A stretch of DNA of 23,116 bases from a virus: the IMG/VR virus record IMGVR_UViG_3300043119_000479, positions 1-23,116 of that record; one strand, given 5' to 3'. The translations under genes were made by a program, and so were the position numbers. This document shows, in pieces, positions 1-5,232 of this stretch. Under the pieces are notes generated by a model, which saw only the letters and a program-made list of their open reading frames with translations, searched no databases and was not told where the DNA came from. Within the stretch, counting starts at the first letter, position 1. Every line of letters begins with the position of its first letter.

Positions 1-384
1 AAAGTGTTGGATGGTCAGCCCGGCGGTCGCGCACCAGGCCAGAATGAAGGTGATCAGAGCCCGCATTTCGCCCACGGTCAGGTGCGAGGATCGGTGGCCC
101 ACCGGGAACATGCCGTCGCCTTCCAGCTTGGGGAGGAAGCGAACCTCAGCCCCCCAAGCGTCCATGAAGACGGCCTTCCAGAGCCCCTGATCCATCTGCA
201 CGCCGTTGTGGACGGGGCGCTGTTTCAGAACTTGGTCGAGCAAGCCGTAGAACCCGGCGTTCTGCTCAACGGAGCGGTTCGGCTCGCGGACTTCCAGCAT
301 CCAGCCGTCATGGGCCTTGGCGACCCATCCGGCGGCGATGCGGCGGTTGCTCTTGGTCAGCTTCAGGAAGTGTCGTTCGCTCAT
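1..384 (-). CDS. ninB: NinB-family recombination protein (C-terminus beyond window)
   Basis: The first 128 residues are visible and the frame runs off the left edge without a stop. Seen: a basic start (MSERHFLKLTKSNRR), then WVAKAHDGWMLEV, the stretch around MDQGLWKAVFMDAW and FLPKLEGDGMFPVGHRSS, and an aromatic end. This matches the NinB (lambda Orf-type) family, recombination mediators that bind single-stranded DNA and SSB. It follows the exonuclease and ERF genes, which fits a phage homologous-recombination operon. ATG at 384 is the only usable start because a stop lies in frame at 406-408. No strong ribosome site is visible upstream. The overlap with the ORF at 308-517 is unresolved. Confidence 0.8.
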   Translation of the reverse strand, partial: MSERHFLKLTKSNRRIAAGWVAKAHDGWMLEVREPNRSVEQNAGFYGLLDQVLKQRPVHNGVQMDQGLWKAVFMDAWGAEVRFLPKLEGDGMFPVGHRSSHLTVGEMRALITFILAWCATAGLTIQHF

Positions 385-517
385 CGGATGAAGCGGGGCG
401 GCTTGTTAAGCTTCGCACCCCTTCCCTCACTGTGATTTCTGTCCCCGGAAAGGCCCTCAGCACCTCGCGACAGAGCGCGCGTGCCCACAGGACTTCCGGG
501 GTGTCGGGGATCCTCAA
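308..517 (-). CDS. doubtful small ORF between exonuclease and NinB
   Basis: A 69-residue frame opens with TTG at 517, four bases after the exonuclease stop, and ends inside ninB, overlapping it by 77 bp in another frame. The first 36 residues (MRIPDTPEVLWARALCREVL then FPGTEITVREGVRS) look like real protein. The remainder is rich in Arg, Pro and Ser and is probably a shadow of ninB. It could be a genuine small gene with an overlapping tail, or a frameshifted or eroded remnant. No family is recognised. Confidence 0.35.
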   Translation of the reverse strand: MRIPDTPEVLWARALCREVLRAFPGTEITVREGVRSLTSRPASSDERTTLPEADQEQPPHRRRMGRQGP

Positions 518-520
518 GGG

Positions 521-1147
521 TCACGCGGCGGCCTTGTGGTAACGGGCCGTAAGCGCTTCCACCTTGCAGTCGATCTCGCGGAGGAAGGCGGAAACGTCCC
601 CCTCCAGGTCGAGGATCATCGACACGTCACGGGGGACGCGGCGGATGAACAGGCTCATCTCGGCAGGAAGGCGCGGATCGAACGACACGAAGTCGCACCA
701 CGCCCGGCCCGTACAGGCCATCTGCCACATCATCTGCGTGACGTACTTGGCCGGCACCATCTCACTGAGCAGGGTGTCGAGATGCGTTGCCGTGTTCGGG
801 CACTTGATCTCCAGCATCCCGTCGTCACCGATCAAGCCGTCAGGGCTGGCGCCGCTGTTGGCGATCTCGGGGTGGTCAACGAAGCCGATCTCTTCGACCG
901 TGACGCCCGTACGCTTCTCGTAGGCCGCGCGGGCGAGGGGCTCGGTCTCCGTCCCCCATTGCATCGCCGCGTTGGTGAAGCCGGGGGCCGTGCAGCCAGT
1001 CAGGCGTTCGGCGATCAGCTCGGCGGCGTAGTTGGCGCGAGACGCCCCCCAGCCGGTTTTCGTCTTGGCGATCACGTCGGCCACGCGGGAGGCGGTGACC
1101 TTGCCGCAGCGCATGGCGAACCATTCTGGCGAGCCCTGAATGATCAC
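521..1147 (-). CDS. YqaJ-like viral recombinase (phage exonuclease)
   Basis: 208 residues, the usual size for the lambda-exonuclease/YqaJ family of PD-(D/E)XK nucleases, which degrade one strand from a double-strand end and hand the tail to an annealing protein. Seen: the N-terminal motif MRCGKVTASR (residues 12-21), the metal ligand Asp in SGASPDGL (Asp103), and the E-x-K motif in LEIKCPN (Glu113, Lys115). ATG at 1147 overlaps the ERF stop by four bases, so the two are translationally coupled. Exonuclease beside ERF is the classic two-component phage recombination pair. Confidence 0.92.
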   Translation of the reverse strand: MIIQGSPEWFAMRCGKVTASRVADVIAKTKTGWGASRANYAAELIAERLTGCTAPGFTNAAMQWGTETEPLARAAYEKRTGVTVEEIGFVDHPEIANSGASPDGLIGDDGMLEIKCPNTATHLDTLLSEMVPAKYVTQMMWQMACTGRAWCDFVSFDPRLPAEMSLFIRRVPRDVSMILDLEGDVSAFLREIDCKVEALTARYHKAAA

Positions 1148-1866
1148 GCGGCGTCCTCCAGCTTGGTCTCGGCGAAGTCGGCCACGCGGGCGGCGTAGCG
1201 CTTGTCGAGATCGGCGAGGCGCTCGGGGTCCTTGTCGTCCAGCTCGGCGCGCAGGGCGCTGGCGAGGGCGTAGGCCTTCTCCAGATCGGCGAGGGACTTG
1301 ACCCCGTTGAGGGTGCTTTCCAGACGGTCAGCGCGCTCGCTGAGGGTCGGCTTCTTCGGGGCCTCCTGCTTGCTCTCATTGGCGGGCTGGCGGGGTCCGC
1401 TGGCGGCGTTGCCGTCGTCGTCCTCGGGAGCCGCGCCGCTCATGGCGAGCAGGGTGTAGCGGCGTCCGTAAGTTATCGCCGAGCCAACGCCCTGGGGGTC
1501 GTTCTTGCTGGGCCGCAGCTTCAGTTCACCCGTGACCGACGAGCCGGTTTCGTGTAGAAAAGTGGTGGTCACCAGCACCCATTCGCCGTCGAAGGAGGGG
1601 AACTGCATGACCCCGATCCCGTTGGCGTTGAGGGCCGGCAGCACCGCCTCCACCACCCCGGCGAGGTCGGCGTACTTGGACCTGAACGCGGGGTTGCTGG
1701 ACGCCTTCTTGACGGCCTCGGTGGCCTTCTGAGCGGCGACGAAGGCCTTGGCGAAGGGAGCGCGGTCGCCCTCCCACTTGATACACAGGTGCGGTGTTTC
1801 CAGATCGGCAGCGATCATCGCTTCCTCCATTTGTTTTGCGGTTTCGGGGTCTTCGTACGGGCTCAT
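1144..1866 (-). CDS. erf: ERF family single-strand DNA annealing protein
   Basis: 240 residues. The ERF core is clear: FRSKYADL (61-68), then GSAITYGRRYTLLAM (128-142) followed by the acidic EDDDGN (148-153). ERF proteins form rings that anneal complementary single strands and in P22-like phages circularise or repair the genome. The C-terminal third is Pro/Lys/Glu-rich and probably helical, as is usual for the variable ERF tail. The start at 1866 overlaps the upstream membrane-protein stop by ATGA, and the stop overlaps the exonuclease start. P22 itself has ERF, in keeping with the P22-like late genes here. Confidence 0.95.
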   Translation of the reverse strand: MSPYEDPETAKQMEEAMIAADLETPHLCIKWEGDRAPFAKAFVAAQKATEAVKKASSNPAFRSKYADLAGVVEAVLPALNANGIGVMQFPSFDGEWVLVTTTFLHETGSSVTGELKLRPSKNDPQGVGSAITYGRRYTLLAMSGAAPEDDDGNAASGPRQPANESKQEAPKKPTLSERADRLESTLNGVKSLADLEKAYALASALRAELDDKDPERLADLDKRYAARVADFAETKLEDAA

Positions 1867-2033
1867 CGGATGGCCTCAGCGATTTCCGGCAGAGACAGCA
1901 GCACCCCGGCGACAATCACCCCCACCAGCACGACAGCCAGCGGGGAAAGGATCACTGACCAAGGGAAGGGCTTTGTCGGCATGAGCTGGAGGGCTTCACG
2001 GGGAGGCCAGGTGAGTTGTTCGCGGTCGGTCAT
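1863..2033 (-). CDS. small single-pass membrane protein
   Basis: 56 residues from ATG 2033, chosen over an upstream start because it gives the ATGA overlap seen throughout this operon. A soluble N-terminus (MTDREQLTWPPREAL) precedes one strongly hydrophobic segment, about residues 26-48 (SVILSPLAVVLVGVIVAGVL), and a short tail. It probably sits in the inner membrane. No family is recognised. It lies just upstream of ERF in the PL operon, where phages often carry small host-interaction or superinfection genes, but nothing in the sequence shows its role. Confidence 0.7.
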   Translation of the reverse strand: MTDREQLTWPPREALQLMPTKPFPWSVILSPLAVVLVGVIVAGVLLSLPEIAEAIR

Positions 2034-2251
2034 GCGGCCCTCCTGATCGAAAAGCTGACGGGGTTGGTGTAGGTAGCGACCCGCTGTTGAGCCCAAGGCA
2101 GGGTCGCAACCCCCTCAGGCTTTCCACACCGGAAGGCGCAGAGGGCGAGGCGACCGAAACGGGGCTTCCAGCCTTCGGAGGGGCAGGGCGCGGCCTCGTA
2201 AGCCTCAAGGGCTTCGCAGAGGGCGTCGTAGGAACGGAGGTCGCCGGTCAT
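2030..2251 (-). CDS. hypothetical early phage protein
   Basis: 73 residues from ATG 2251. It is joined by ATGA overlaps to the genes on both sides, which is the main support that it is real. The N-terminal half is acidic and helical (DLRSYDALCEALEAYEAAP). The second half contains KPRFGRLALCAFRCGKPEG with two cysteines, and ends basic. No known family is recognised. It is likely translated only through coupling, since there is no separate ribosome site beyond the upstream gene's end. Confidence 0.65.
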   Translation of the reverse strand: MTGDLRSYDALCEALEAYEAAPCPSEGWKPRFGRLALCAFRCGKPEGVATLPWAQQRVATYTNPVSFSIRRAA

Positions 2252-2475
2252 TGGGAAGCCCCCGCGAGGCCGCAGAAACCGTGGATGGGACCGACGATCT
2301 CAGCGGGCGCCGGCGCTTCACGCCAAGCCATGCAGTCGGAGCCGATGCAGCCGGTGGCGTTGATCACCGTCTCGTTGCGGTAGATGGGGCGGTTGACACC
2401 GGCCATGCCCGCGCCCGCGCCTACGCCGACCCGCGCGAACGGGCACCACTTGGTCTTGGCTTCGGCTTCGGTCAT
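2248..2475 (-). CDS. small Cys-containing phage protein
   Basis: 75 residues with cysteines at 11, 43, 48 and 68 in the pattern KWCPF, CIGSDCMAWR and GFCGLAG. Compact proteins with this spacing (KWCPF near the N-terminus, a central CxxxxCMAWR and a final GxCG) recur in proteobacterial phages and look metal-binding, probably zinc. The middle is Gly/Ala-rich. Function is unknown. ATGA overlaps join it to both neighbours, so it belongs to the PL transcript. Confidence 0.75.
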   Translation of the reverse strand: MTEAEAKTKWCPFARVGVGAGAGMAGVNRPIYRNETVINATGCIGSDCMAWREAPAPAEIVGPIHGFCGLAGASQ

Positions 2476-2663
2476 CCCTGACCCCCATCAAGAGAGGGAG
2501 AGGCCTTGGAGATGGCGGGTTCCCAGAGGTTGCCAGCACATTGACGGCGAGCCTCGGCCAGCGGGACGTTCCAGACTTGTCCGCATGGGCTCCAATCGCC
2601 CTCGTCACGAAGATGGCGACGGAAGCGGCAGTCGGAGCAGAGTTTGACTTGATCGCCCATCAT
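2472..2663 (-). CDS. small zinc-ribbon-like protein
   Basis: 63 residues with Cys9, Cys12, Cys27 and Cys42. The CSDC knuckle followed by two spaced cysteines suggests a four-Cys zinc site. Basic residues (CRFRRHLRD) follow the first knuckle. The start is ATG 2663, which overlaps the upstream stop, with GGAG five bases before it; a second ATG directly follows at 2660. It is the second of two adjacent Cys-rich genes in the leftward operon. No function can be assigned. Confidence 0.7.
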   Translation of the reverse strand: MMGDQVKLCSDCRFRRHLRDEGDWSPCGQVWNVPLAEARRQCAGNLWEPAISKASPSLDGGQG

Positions 2664-2857
2664 CCATTCTCCGAAACAATAAGGGGGTCAGTCTCAGCGA
2701 TTGCGGCGCGAGCCTCGCGGACACACTCCATCGCAAACTCGACGGCACCCCGAGGGCTTTGCTGGTAGAGCGGGCCGAAGAAGGCCGGGTTGGCGCTTAT
2801 GCCGCTCAGAGCCGCCGCGAAAATGACGAGGTCATTCTGGTTTAGTGGCGCGCTCAT
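2660..2857 (-). CDS. hypothetical small early protein
   Basis: 65 residues from ATG 2857, preferred over the longer frame to 2926 because it has GGAG seven bases upstream and an ATGA overlap with the upstream stop. Helical and fairly hydrophobic (DLVIFAAALSGISANPAFF), then a segment with EFAMECVREARAAIAE. The C-terminal residues DPLIVSENG resemble the end of the upstream protein (SPLIVSGETE) because the underlying DNA is repeated. The family is not recognised. Confidence 0.7.
   Translation of the reverse strand: MSAPLNQNDLVIFAAALSGISANPAFFGPLYQQSPRGAVEFAMECVREARAAIAETDPLIVSENG
2673..2687 (-). repeat. 15-bp repeat at a gene junction, copy 1
   Basis: GAAACAATAAGGGGG (plus strand) is shared exactly with 2870-2884, 197 bp away. 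Each copy sits in the last codons of a gene, immediately before the Shine-Dalgarno sequence and start of the next, and encodes PLIVS in the same frame. Similarity continues over the adjacent CTCC, the complement of GGAG, with one inserted base. Confidence 0.75.
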
Positions 2858-3108
2858 TCCGTCTCTCCAGAAACAATAAGGGGGGAAGAGGAGAGGGCGG
2901 CCCGGCCAGCGTCGGTGATGCTCCACAGCGGCCAGTAGCCTCCTCGGTCACACGAGACGAAGCCGCGCCGCTCAAGCTGTCCGAGGGCCGCGTAGGTGGC
3001 TTTCGTGCTGGAGGTGGTGGACACCCAGTAGGTGCTGGCGCGACCGCTGCCGCTGCTGTCGAGGCGAACGAGAGCCGCGCGCTGGCGTTCGGTTAGGGTG
3101 GCGCTCAT
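2854..3108 (-). CDS. winged-helix-like DNA-binding protein (tentative)
   Basis: 84 residues. The order fits a small winged helix: an N-terminal helix (LTERQRAALVRLDSS), a middle segment STYWVSTTSSTKATYAALGQL as recognition helix region, RRGFVSCDRGGYWPLW as the wing, then ITDAGRAAL, a closing helix typical of MarR/PadR-like folds. This is fold-level inference from pattern only. It lies second in the PL operon, joined by ATGA overlaps, and could be an early regulator. Its tail SPLIVSGETE is nearly repeated in the next protein. Confidence 0.6.
   Translation of the reverse strand: MSATLTERQRAALVRLDSSGSGRASTYWVSTTSSTKATYAALGQLERRGFVSCDRGGYWPLWSITDAGRAALSSSPLIVSGETE
2870..2884 (-). repeat. 15-bp repeat at a gene junction, copy 2
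   Basis: Second copy of GAAACAATAAGGGGG, with one further G. It encodes the PLIVS near the end of the winged-helix-like protein and abuts the GGAG used by the gene starting at 2857. See copy 1. Confidence 0.75.
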
Positions 3109-3320
3109 CGGCCCGCCTCGATCTCGCTGGCGAACTTCTGAAGAAGCCGCTCCCTGATCTTCGGGCTCAGGTCACCCCAGCCAAGGACGGTGCGCTTCTG
3201 GACGCCCCTGCCTTCAAAGGTGACGAGGTCGATCCGGTCAAACTCTCCATCGGAGAAGACGATCTCAGCCTCAAAGGGGATCGTGACGGTGTCGGTCTGG
3301 GTAGTGGTGTCGAAGGGCAT
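3105..3320 (-). CDS. first gene of the leftward early operon, unknown function
   Basis: 71 residues from ATG 3320. The ribosome site GAGGAAG lies about seven bases upstream, about 20 bases after the predicted PL start. The protein has a Thr-rich beginning (DTTTQTDTVTIPF), a likely beta-rich acidic middle (EAEIVFSDGEFDRIDLVTFEG) and a helical end (SPKIRERLLQKFASEIEAG). The family is not recognised. Its strong ribosome site and first position suggest high early expression on induction. The stop overlaps the next start. Confidence 0.7.
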   Translation of the reverse strand: MPFDTTTQTDTVTIPFEAEIVFSDGEFDRIDLVTFEGRGVQKRTVLGWGDLSPKIRERLLQKFASEIEAGR

Positions 3321-3345
3321 GGGGCTTCCTCAGTTCGTGAGGAAG

Positions 3346-3366
3346 AATGTGCACCCCGTGCGCAAT
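3346..3366. promoter_or_regulatory. operator O1 (PL)
   Basis: A 21-bp imperfect palindrome: AATGTGCAC, 3 bp, GTGCGCAAT (half-sites agree at 7 of 9). It matches O2 at 18 of 21 positions and O3 in inverted orientation. Bound repressor or Cro would cover the spacer and -10 of PL. Confidence 0.7.
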
Positions 3367-3374
3367 CTAGTCAA
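3346..3374 (-). promoter_or_regulatory. PL early promoter
   Basis: Reading leftward: TTGACT (-35, 3374-3369), 17-bp spacer, CACATT (-10, 3351-3346). The spacer plus -10 is exactly operator O1. The transcript would begin near 3339, just before the GAGGAAG ribosome site of the gene at 3320. An alternative -10, TATGAT at 3379-3374, lacks a good -35. The layout matches PR at 3962-3990. Confidence 0.65.
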
Positions 3375-3379
3375 TCATA

Positions 3380-3400
3380 AATGTGCACCACAGGCGCAAT
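3380..3400. promoter_or_regulatory. operator O2 upstream of PL
   Basis: AATGTGCAC, 3 bp, AGGCGCAAT; the right half is degenerate. Its centre is 34 bp from that of O1, a little over three helical turns, which would allow cooperative binding. It begins where the small zinc-ribbon gene ends (TAA at 3402-3400). Confidence 0.65.
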
Positions 3401-3558
3401 TATTCCGGCGCGCCCCTGTCGTTGCCGGTTTGACCGTGCAGGGGATGCGTCCAGCCGCAGCGGACGCAGACGTGCTGATAGGGGCCGTCAGCGTCGCTGT
3501 CGGTCCATTCGTCGTGGCCGAAAAGCCAGCAGATCAGTTTGTCGAGTAGTCGCCCCAT
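3400..3558 (-). CDS. 52-residue zinc-ribbon-like protein
   Basis: A short gene between the repressor and PL. It begins MGRLLDKLICWLFGHDEW and continues to HVCVRCGWTHPLHG. Cys10, His15, Cys31 and Cys34 would form one zinc site. These four residues, plus Arg3-Leu4, fall at the same positions in the protein at 8900-9040, so the two are probably related. ATG 3558 is the only start after an in-frame stop at 3574-3576. No good ribosome site is visible; it may be translated from the repressor transcript, whose stop lies 36 bases upstream. Role unknown. Confidence 0.7.
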   Translation of the reverse strand: MGRLLDKLICWLFGHDEWTDSDADGPYQHVCVRCGWTHPLHGQTGNDRGAPE

Positions 3559-3594
3559 GCGGGCGATATTGGCTCACCAGGCAGGCAAGCGCAA

Positions 3595-3903
3595 CTAGCC
3601 CGCCTTGCGAAACGTCTCTGCAATCTGAACGATTTGCTCTTGAGCTGCCGGCTCTAGCTGGTCCCAGATAGTCCAGATCCCGTTCGGCATGTTTGGATCG
3701 CGTATAATCAAGTCCACCGGCTCACAGCGCAGCTCGGCGGCAAGCAATTCCAGCAGGACTTGATTATAGGGGACCTTGCCGCGCTCGATCTTGCCCAGGT
3801 TCTGGTGGGTCATGCCGATACGCTCGGCGAGCCTCTCTAAAGTCAGCTCGCGAAACTTACGCCACTCGCGGATGTAGTGCCGGGACTTGGGCTGTTTTGC
3901 CAT
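3595..3903 (-). CDS. XRE/C1-type HTH repressor
   Basis: 102 residues from ATG 3903. The helix-turn-helix spans about residues 19-45 (ELTLERLAERIGMTHQNLGK then IERGK), a standard Cro/C1 HTH_3 sequence. The C-terminus (DQLEPAAQEQIVQIAETF) is a short helix. There is no S24 peptidase domain, so RecA-driven self-cleavage in the manner of lambda CI is not expected and induction must work otherwise. It is transcribed divergently from the Cro-like gene across O3. Its own promoter is unclear: TATTTT at 3959-3954 is a possible -10 without a good -35. No clear Shine-Dalgarno sequence is seen. A longer frame to 4164 is rejected because it runs through the divergent gene. Confidence 0.85.
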   Translation of the reverse strand: MAKQPKSRHYIREWRKFRELTLERLAERIGMTHQNLGKIERGKVPYNQVLLELLAAELRCEPVDLIIRDPNMPNGIWTIWDQLEPAAQEQIVQIAETFRKAG

Positions 3904-3946
3904 GCGCACAGGATGAGCGGGCGGGGGCGTCTTCACCACATCACCA

Positions 3947-3955
3947 AATGCGCAA
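3947..3955. promoter_or_regulatory. operator half-site near the repressor promoter
   Basis: AATGCGCAA equals one operator half-site, without a matching second half. It sits between the repressor start and PR. A similar half (CATGCGCAC, 3901-3909) overlaps the repressor start codon. These may be weak sites for autoregulation. Confidence 0.35.
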
Positions 3956-3961
3956 AATATG

Positions 3962-3990
3962 TTGACGGAAATGCGCACACAGTGCACATT
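3962..3990 (+). promoter_or_regulatory. PR early promoter
   Basis: TTGACG (3962-3967), 17-bp spacer, CACATT (3985-3990). It agrees with PL at 22 of 29 positions. The expected transcript start, 7-8 bases after the -10, coincides with the ATG at 3998, so the Cro-like message may be leaderless. Confidence 0.65.
3970..3990. promoter_or_regulatory. operator O3 (PR)
   Basis: AATGCGCAC, ACA, GTGCACATT: half-sites agree at 8 of 9, the best palindrome of the three. It fills the PR spacer and -10, as O1 does at PL, and lies between the repressor and Cro-like genes. Confidence 0.72.
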
Positions 3991-3997
3991 GCTGGTC

Positions 3998-4186
3998 ATG
4001 ACCCTTGAAAAATGGATGGCGAAAAAGAAGCTGGACGACGCCGGGATGGCGAAGCTGGTTCCCCTTTCTCGCTCGCAGATCAATCGCATCCGTCGCCGGG
4101 TAAGTCGGCCTAGCCCCGAGAGCGCCCGCGCTCTTGAGGTGGTCACCAAGATCCCGGCGGCCAAGTTCGTGATGGGTGAGGCCTAG
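3998..4186 (+). CDS. Cro-like HTH regulator
   Basis: 62 residues from ATG 3998; the upstream start at 3959 would lie before the promoter. Residues about 14-36 (DAGMAKLVPLSRSQINRIRR) read as a helix-turn-helix, followed by SRPSPESARALEVVTKIP and a short tail. Size and divergent position opposite the repressor match Cro, which competes for the operators to shut down repressor synthesis. The stop overlaps the convergent gene ending at 4183. If PR works as predicted, translation starts at or within a base or two of the 5' end of the mRNA. Confidence 0.75.
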   Translation: MTLEKWMAKKKLDDAGMAKLVPLSRSQINRIRRRVSRPSPESARALEVVTKIPAAKFVMGEA

Positions 4187-4446
4187 TCCATGACGACGGG
4201 GGCCTGGCATCGGGAGCGGCAGTGGCAGACGACGCAGCGTGCGACCAGCACCGCCCGCGCCGCCAGCTTTGCCTGCTTCATTGACGGAATGGCCTCGCGT
4301 AGCTCTCGCACACGTCGCGGCTCGTCTGGTCCTAGCTGTCTGAGAATGCCGTTGGTCAAGCGGCTGCATTTGCCGGGCTTGCCCTCTGTCAATACGGCAA
4401 GCAGCCCTAACAGGACCACTCCCTCTGCTGTTGGAGCCGGTAGCAT
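4183..4446 (-). CDS. hypothetical protein convergent to the Cro-like gene
   Basis: 87 residues from ATG 4446, which has GGAGG six bases upstream, far better than the upstream start at 4485. A hydrophobic stretch (GVVLLGLLAVL, 9-19) is followed by a basic soluble part with ELREAIPSMKQAKLAARAVL and a Cys-rich end (ARCVVCHCRSRC). The function is not recognised. It points against PR, so rightward early transcription from PR would be antisense to it. The final bases overlap the Cro-like stop codon. Confidence 0.6.
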   Translation of the reverse strand: MLPAPTAEGVVLLGLLAVLTEGKPGKCSRLTNGILRQLGPDEPRRVRELREAIPSMKQAKLAARAVLVARCVVCHCRSRCQAPVVMD

Positions 4447-4514
4447 GGTTTCCTCCGTTCGCCCCGAAGGCGAATGGAACCACACGACTGCACATTCTGA
4501 GCGTGAAAAACGTG

Positions 4515-4544
4515 GTTATCCGGCGCGTCATCCGGTCGCGTCAA
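4515..4544 (-). promoter_or_regulatory. candidate promoter for the gene at 4446
   Basis: Reading leftward, TTGACG (4544-4539), an 18-bp spacer and GATAAC (4520-4515). It would give a leader of about 60 bases before ATG 4446. An operator half-site-like AATGTGCAG lies at 4496-4488 in that leader. Confidence 0.4.
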
Positions 4545-4744
4545 ATTGGGTTTACGCGCTCTGCACTAAGCAGATCGACGGGGGACGCCCACCCCGCCAG
4601 CATCTTACTACCCCGTTCTCTGTAAACCCCGGCGAGGCGTTGCAGCGCCCCGTTCGGGTCGTCTCGTCTGTCTGTCTGTTCAAGTTTGCGAGCCGCCAGA
4701 AGCAGTTGCAGGCCCATCGTAAAGGTCGGGTCGGCGGTCTGCAT
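4541..4744 (-). CDS. hypothetical small protein
   Basis: 67 residues from ATG 4744, with AAGGG about nine bases upstream. It looks helical: FTMGLQLLLAARKLEQ, then a charged TDRRDDPNG and ALQRLAGVYRERGSKMLAGW. Three CAGA tetranucleotides underlie QTDRR. The family is not recognised. A competing frame (4552-4797) has shadow-like composition. It lies divergent to the gene at 4789 and upstream of the gene at 4446, probably in the same small leftward group. Confidence 0.55.
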   Translation of the reverse strand: MQTADPTFTMGLQLLLAARKLEQTDRRDDPNGALQRLAGVYRERGSKMLAGWASPVDLLSAERVNPI

Positions 4745-4772
4745 CTGTCTGCCCTTAGCAACACCCCCTCAG

Positions 4773-4785
4773 TGGGAGCGTCCCA
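4773..4785. promoter_or_regulatory. inverted repeat over the ribosome site of the next gene
   Basis: TGGGA, GCG, TCCCA: a perfect 5-bp palindrome ending three bases before ATG 4789. It contains the only Shine-Dalgarno-like bases (GGGAG), so it could hide the ribosome site in mRNA, or be a small operator. Confidence 0.35.
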
Positions 4786-4788
4786 ACC

Positions 4789-5232
4789 ATGACGCATCTC
4801 ACGGAGGCTTTCGTGCCCCTACGTCGGCAACTCTTCGACCTGAGCATGGGGGAGGCCTTGGCCGATCTCGCTCGTCAGAAGTACCCCCGCGACACCGCCA
4901 AACACATCGCGCGCGCTTGGGGCATCGACGCCTCGACAGCGGCGAACGTCGTCAAGGGCCACGCCAGCGAGCGGACCCTGACGAAAGCCATCAAGGCCGA
5001 AGGGTGGAGCCTGCTGGCCTGCCTCGGCGCGGCCCTCACTGGCGAGACCTACTCGCAGTTCGAGGAACGCCAACTTCAACAGATCATCGAGAGGGCGGCG
5101 GATGCCAGCCAGAAACTTGTTCAGCTTCGGACGCGTCGTGAAGCGATGGCTTCGCAGTCCCTGGACCCTGACGCTCTGGGCGATGGGCGGGCTTCTGATG
5201 ACCGTGGGGCTCGGGATCGGCGCAGCCGGTGA
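4789..5232 (+). CDS. HTH-like phage protein, first of the rightward early operon
   Basis: 147 residues. Residues about 36-75 (TAKHIARAWGIDASTAANVV then KGHASERTLTKAIKAEGW) read as a helix-turn-helix with following helix, resembling small regulators seen in alphaproteobacterial prophages. Residues 92-120 form a charged helix. The last 27 residues are Arg/Asp-rich and look like a shadow of the overlapping membrane gene (5102-5287), so the tail may be unconstrained. It opens a run of coupled genes to 9040. No matching promoter is clear upstream. Confidence 0.65.
   Translation: MTHLTEAFVPLRRQLFDLSMGEALADLARQKYPRDTAKHIARAWGIDASTAANVVKGHASERTLTKAIKAEGWSLLACLGAALTGETYSQFEERQLQQIIERAADASQKLVQLRTRREAMASQSLDPDALGDGRASDDRGARDRRSR

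Noticed and set aside
536-1198. 220-residue plus-strand frame over the exonuclease
   Set aside because: Shadow of the YqaJ gene, whose catalytic motifs and coupled overlaps settle the strand.
3904-4164. Longer repressor start at 4164
   Set aside because: It would run through the Cro-like gene, PR and O3; the extra residues are low-quality, and the HTH protein starts sensibly at 3903.
4666-4680. GTCT tetranucleotide repeat as a phase-variation tract
   Set aside because: Only three full units; too short to expect frequent slippage.
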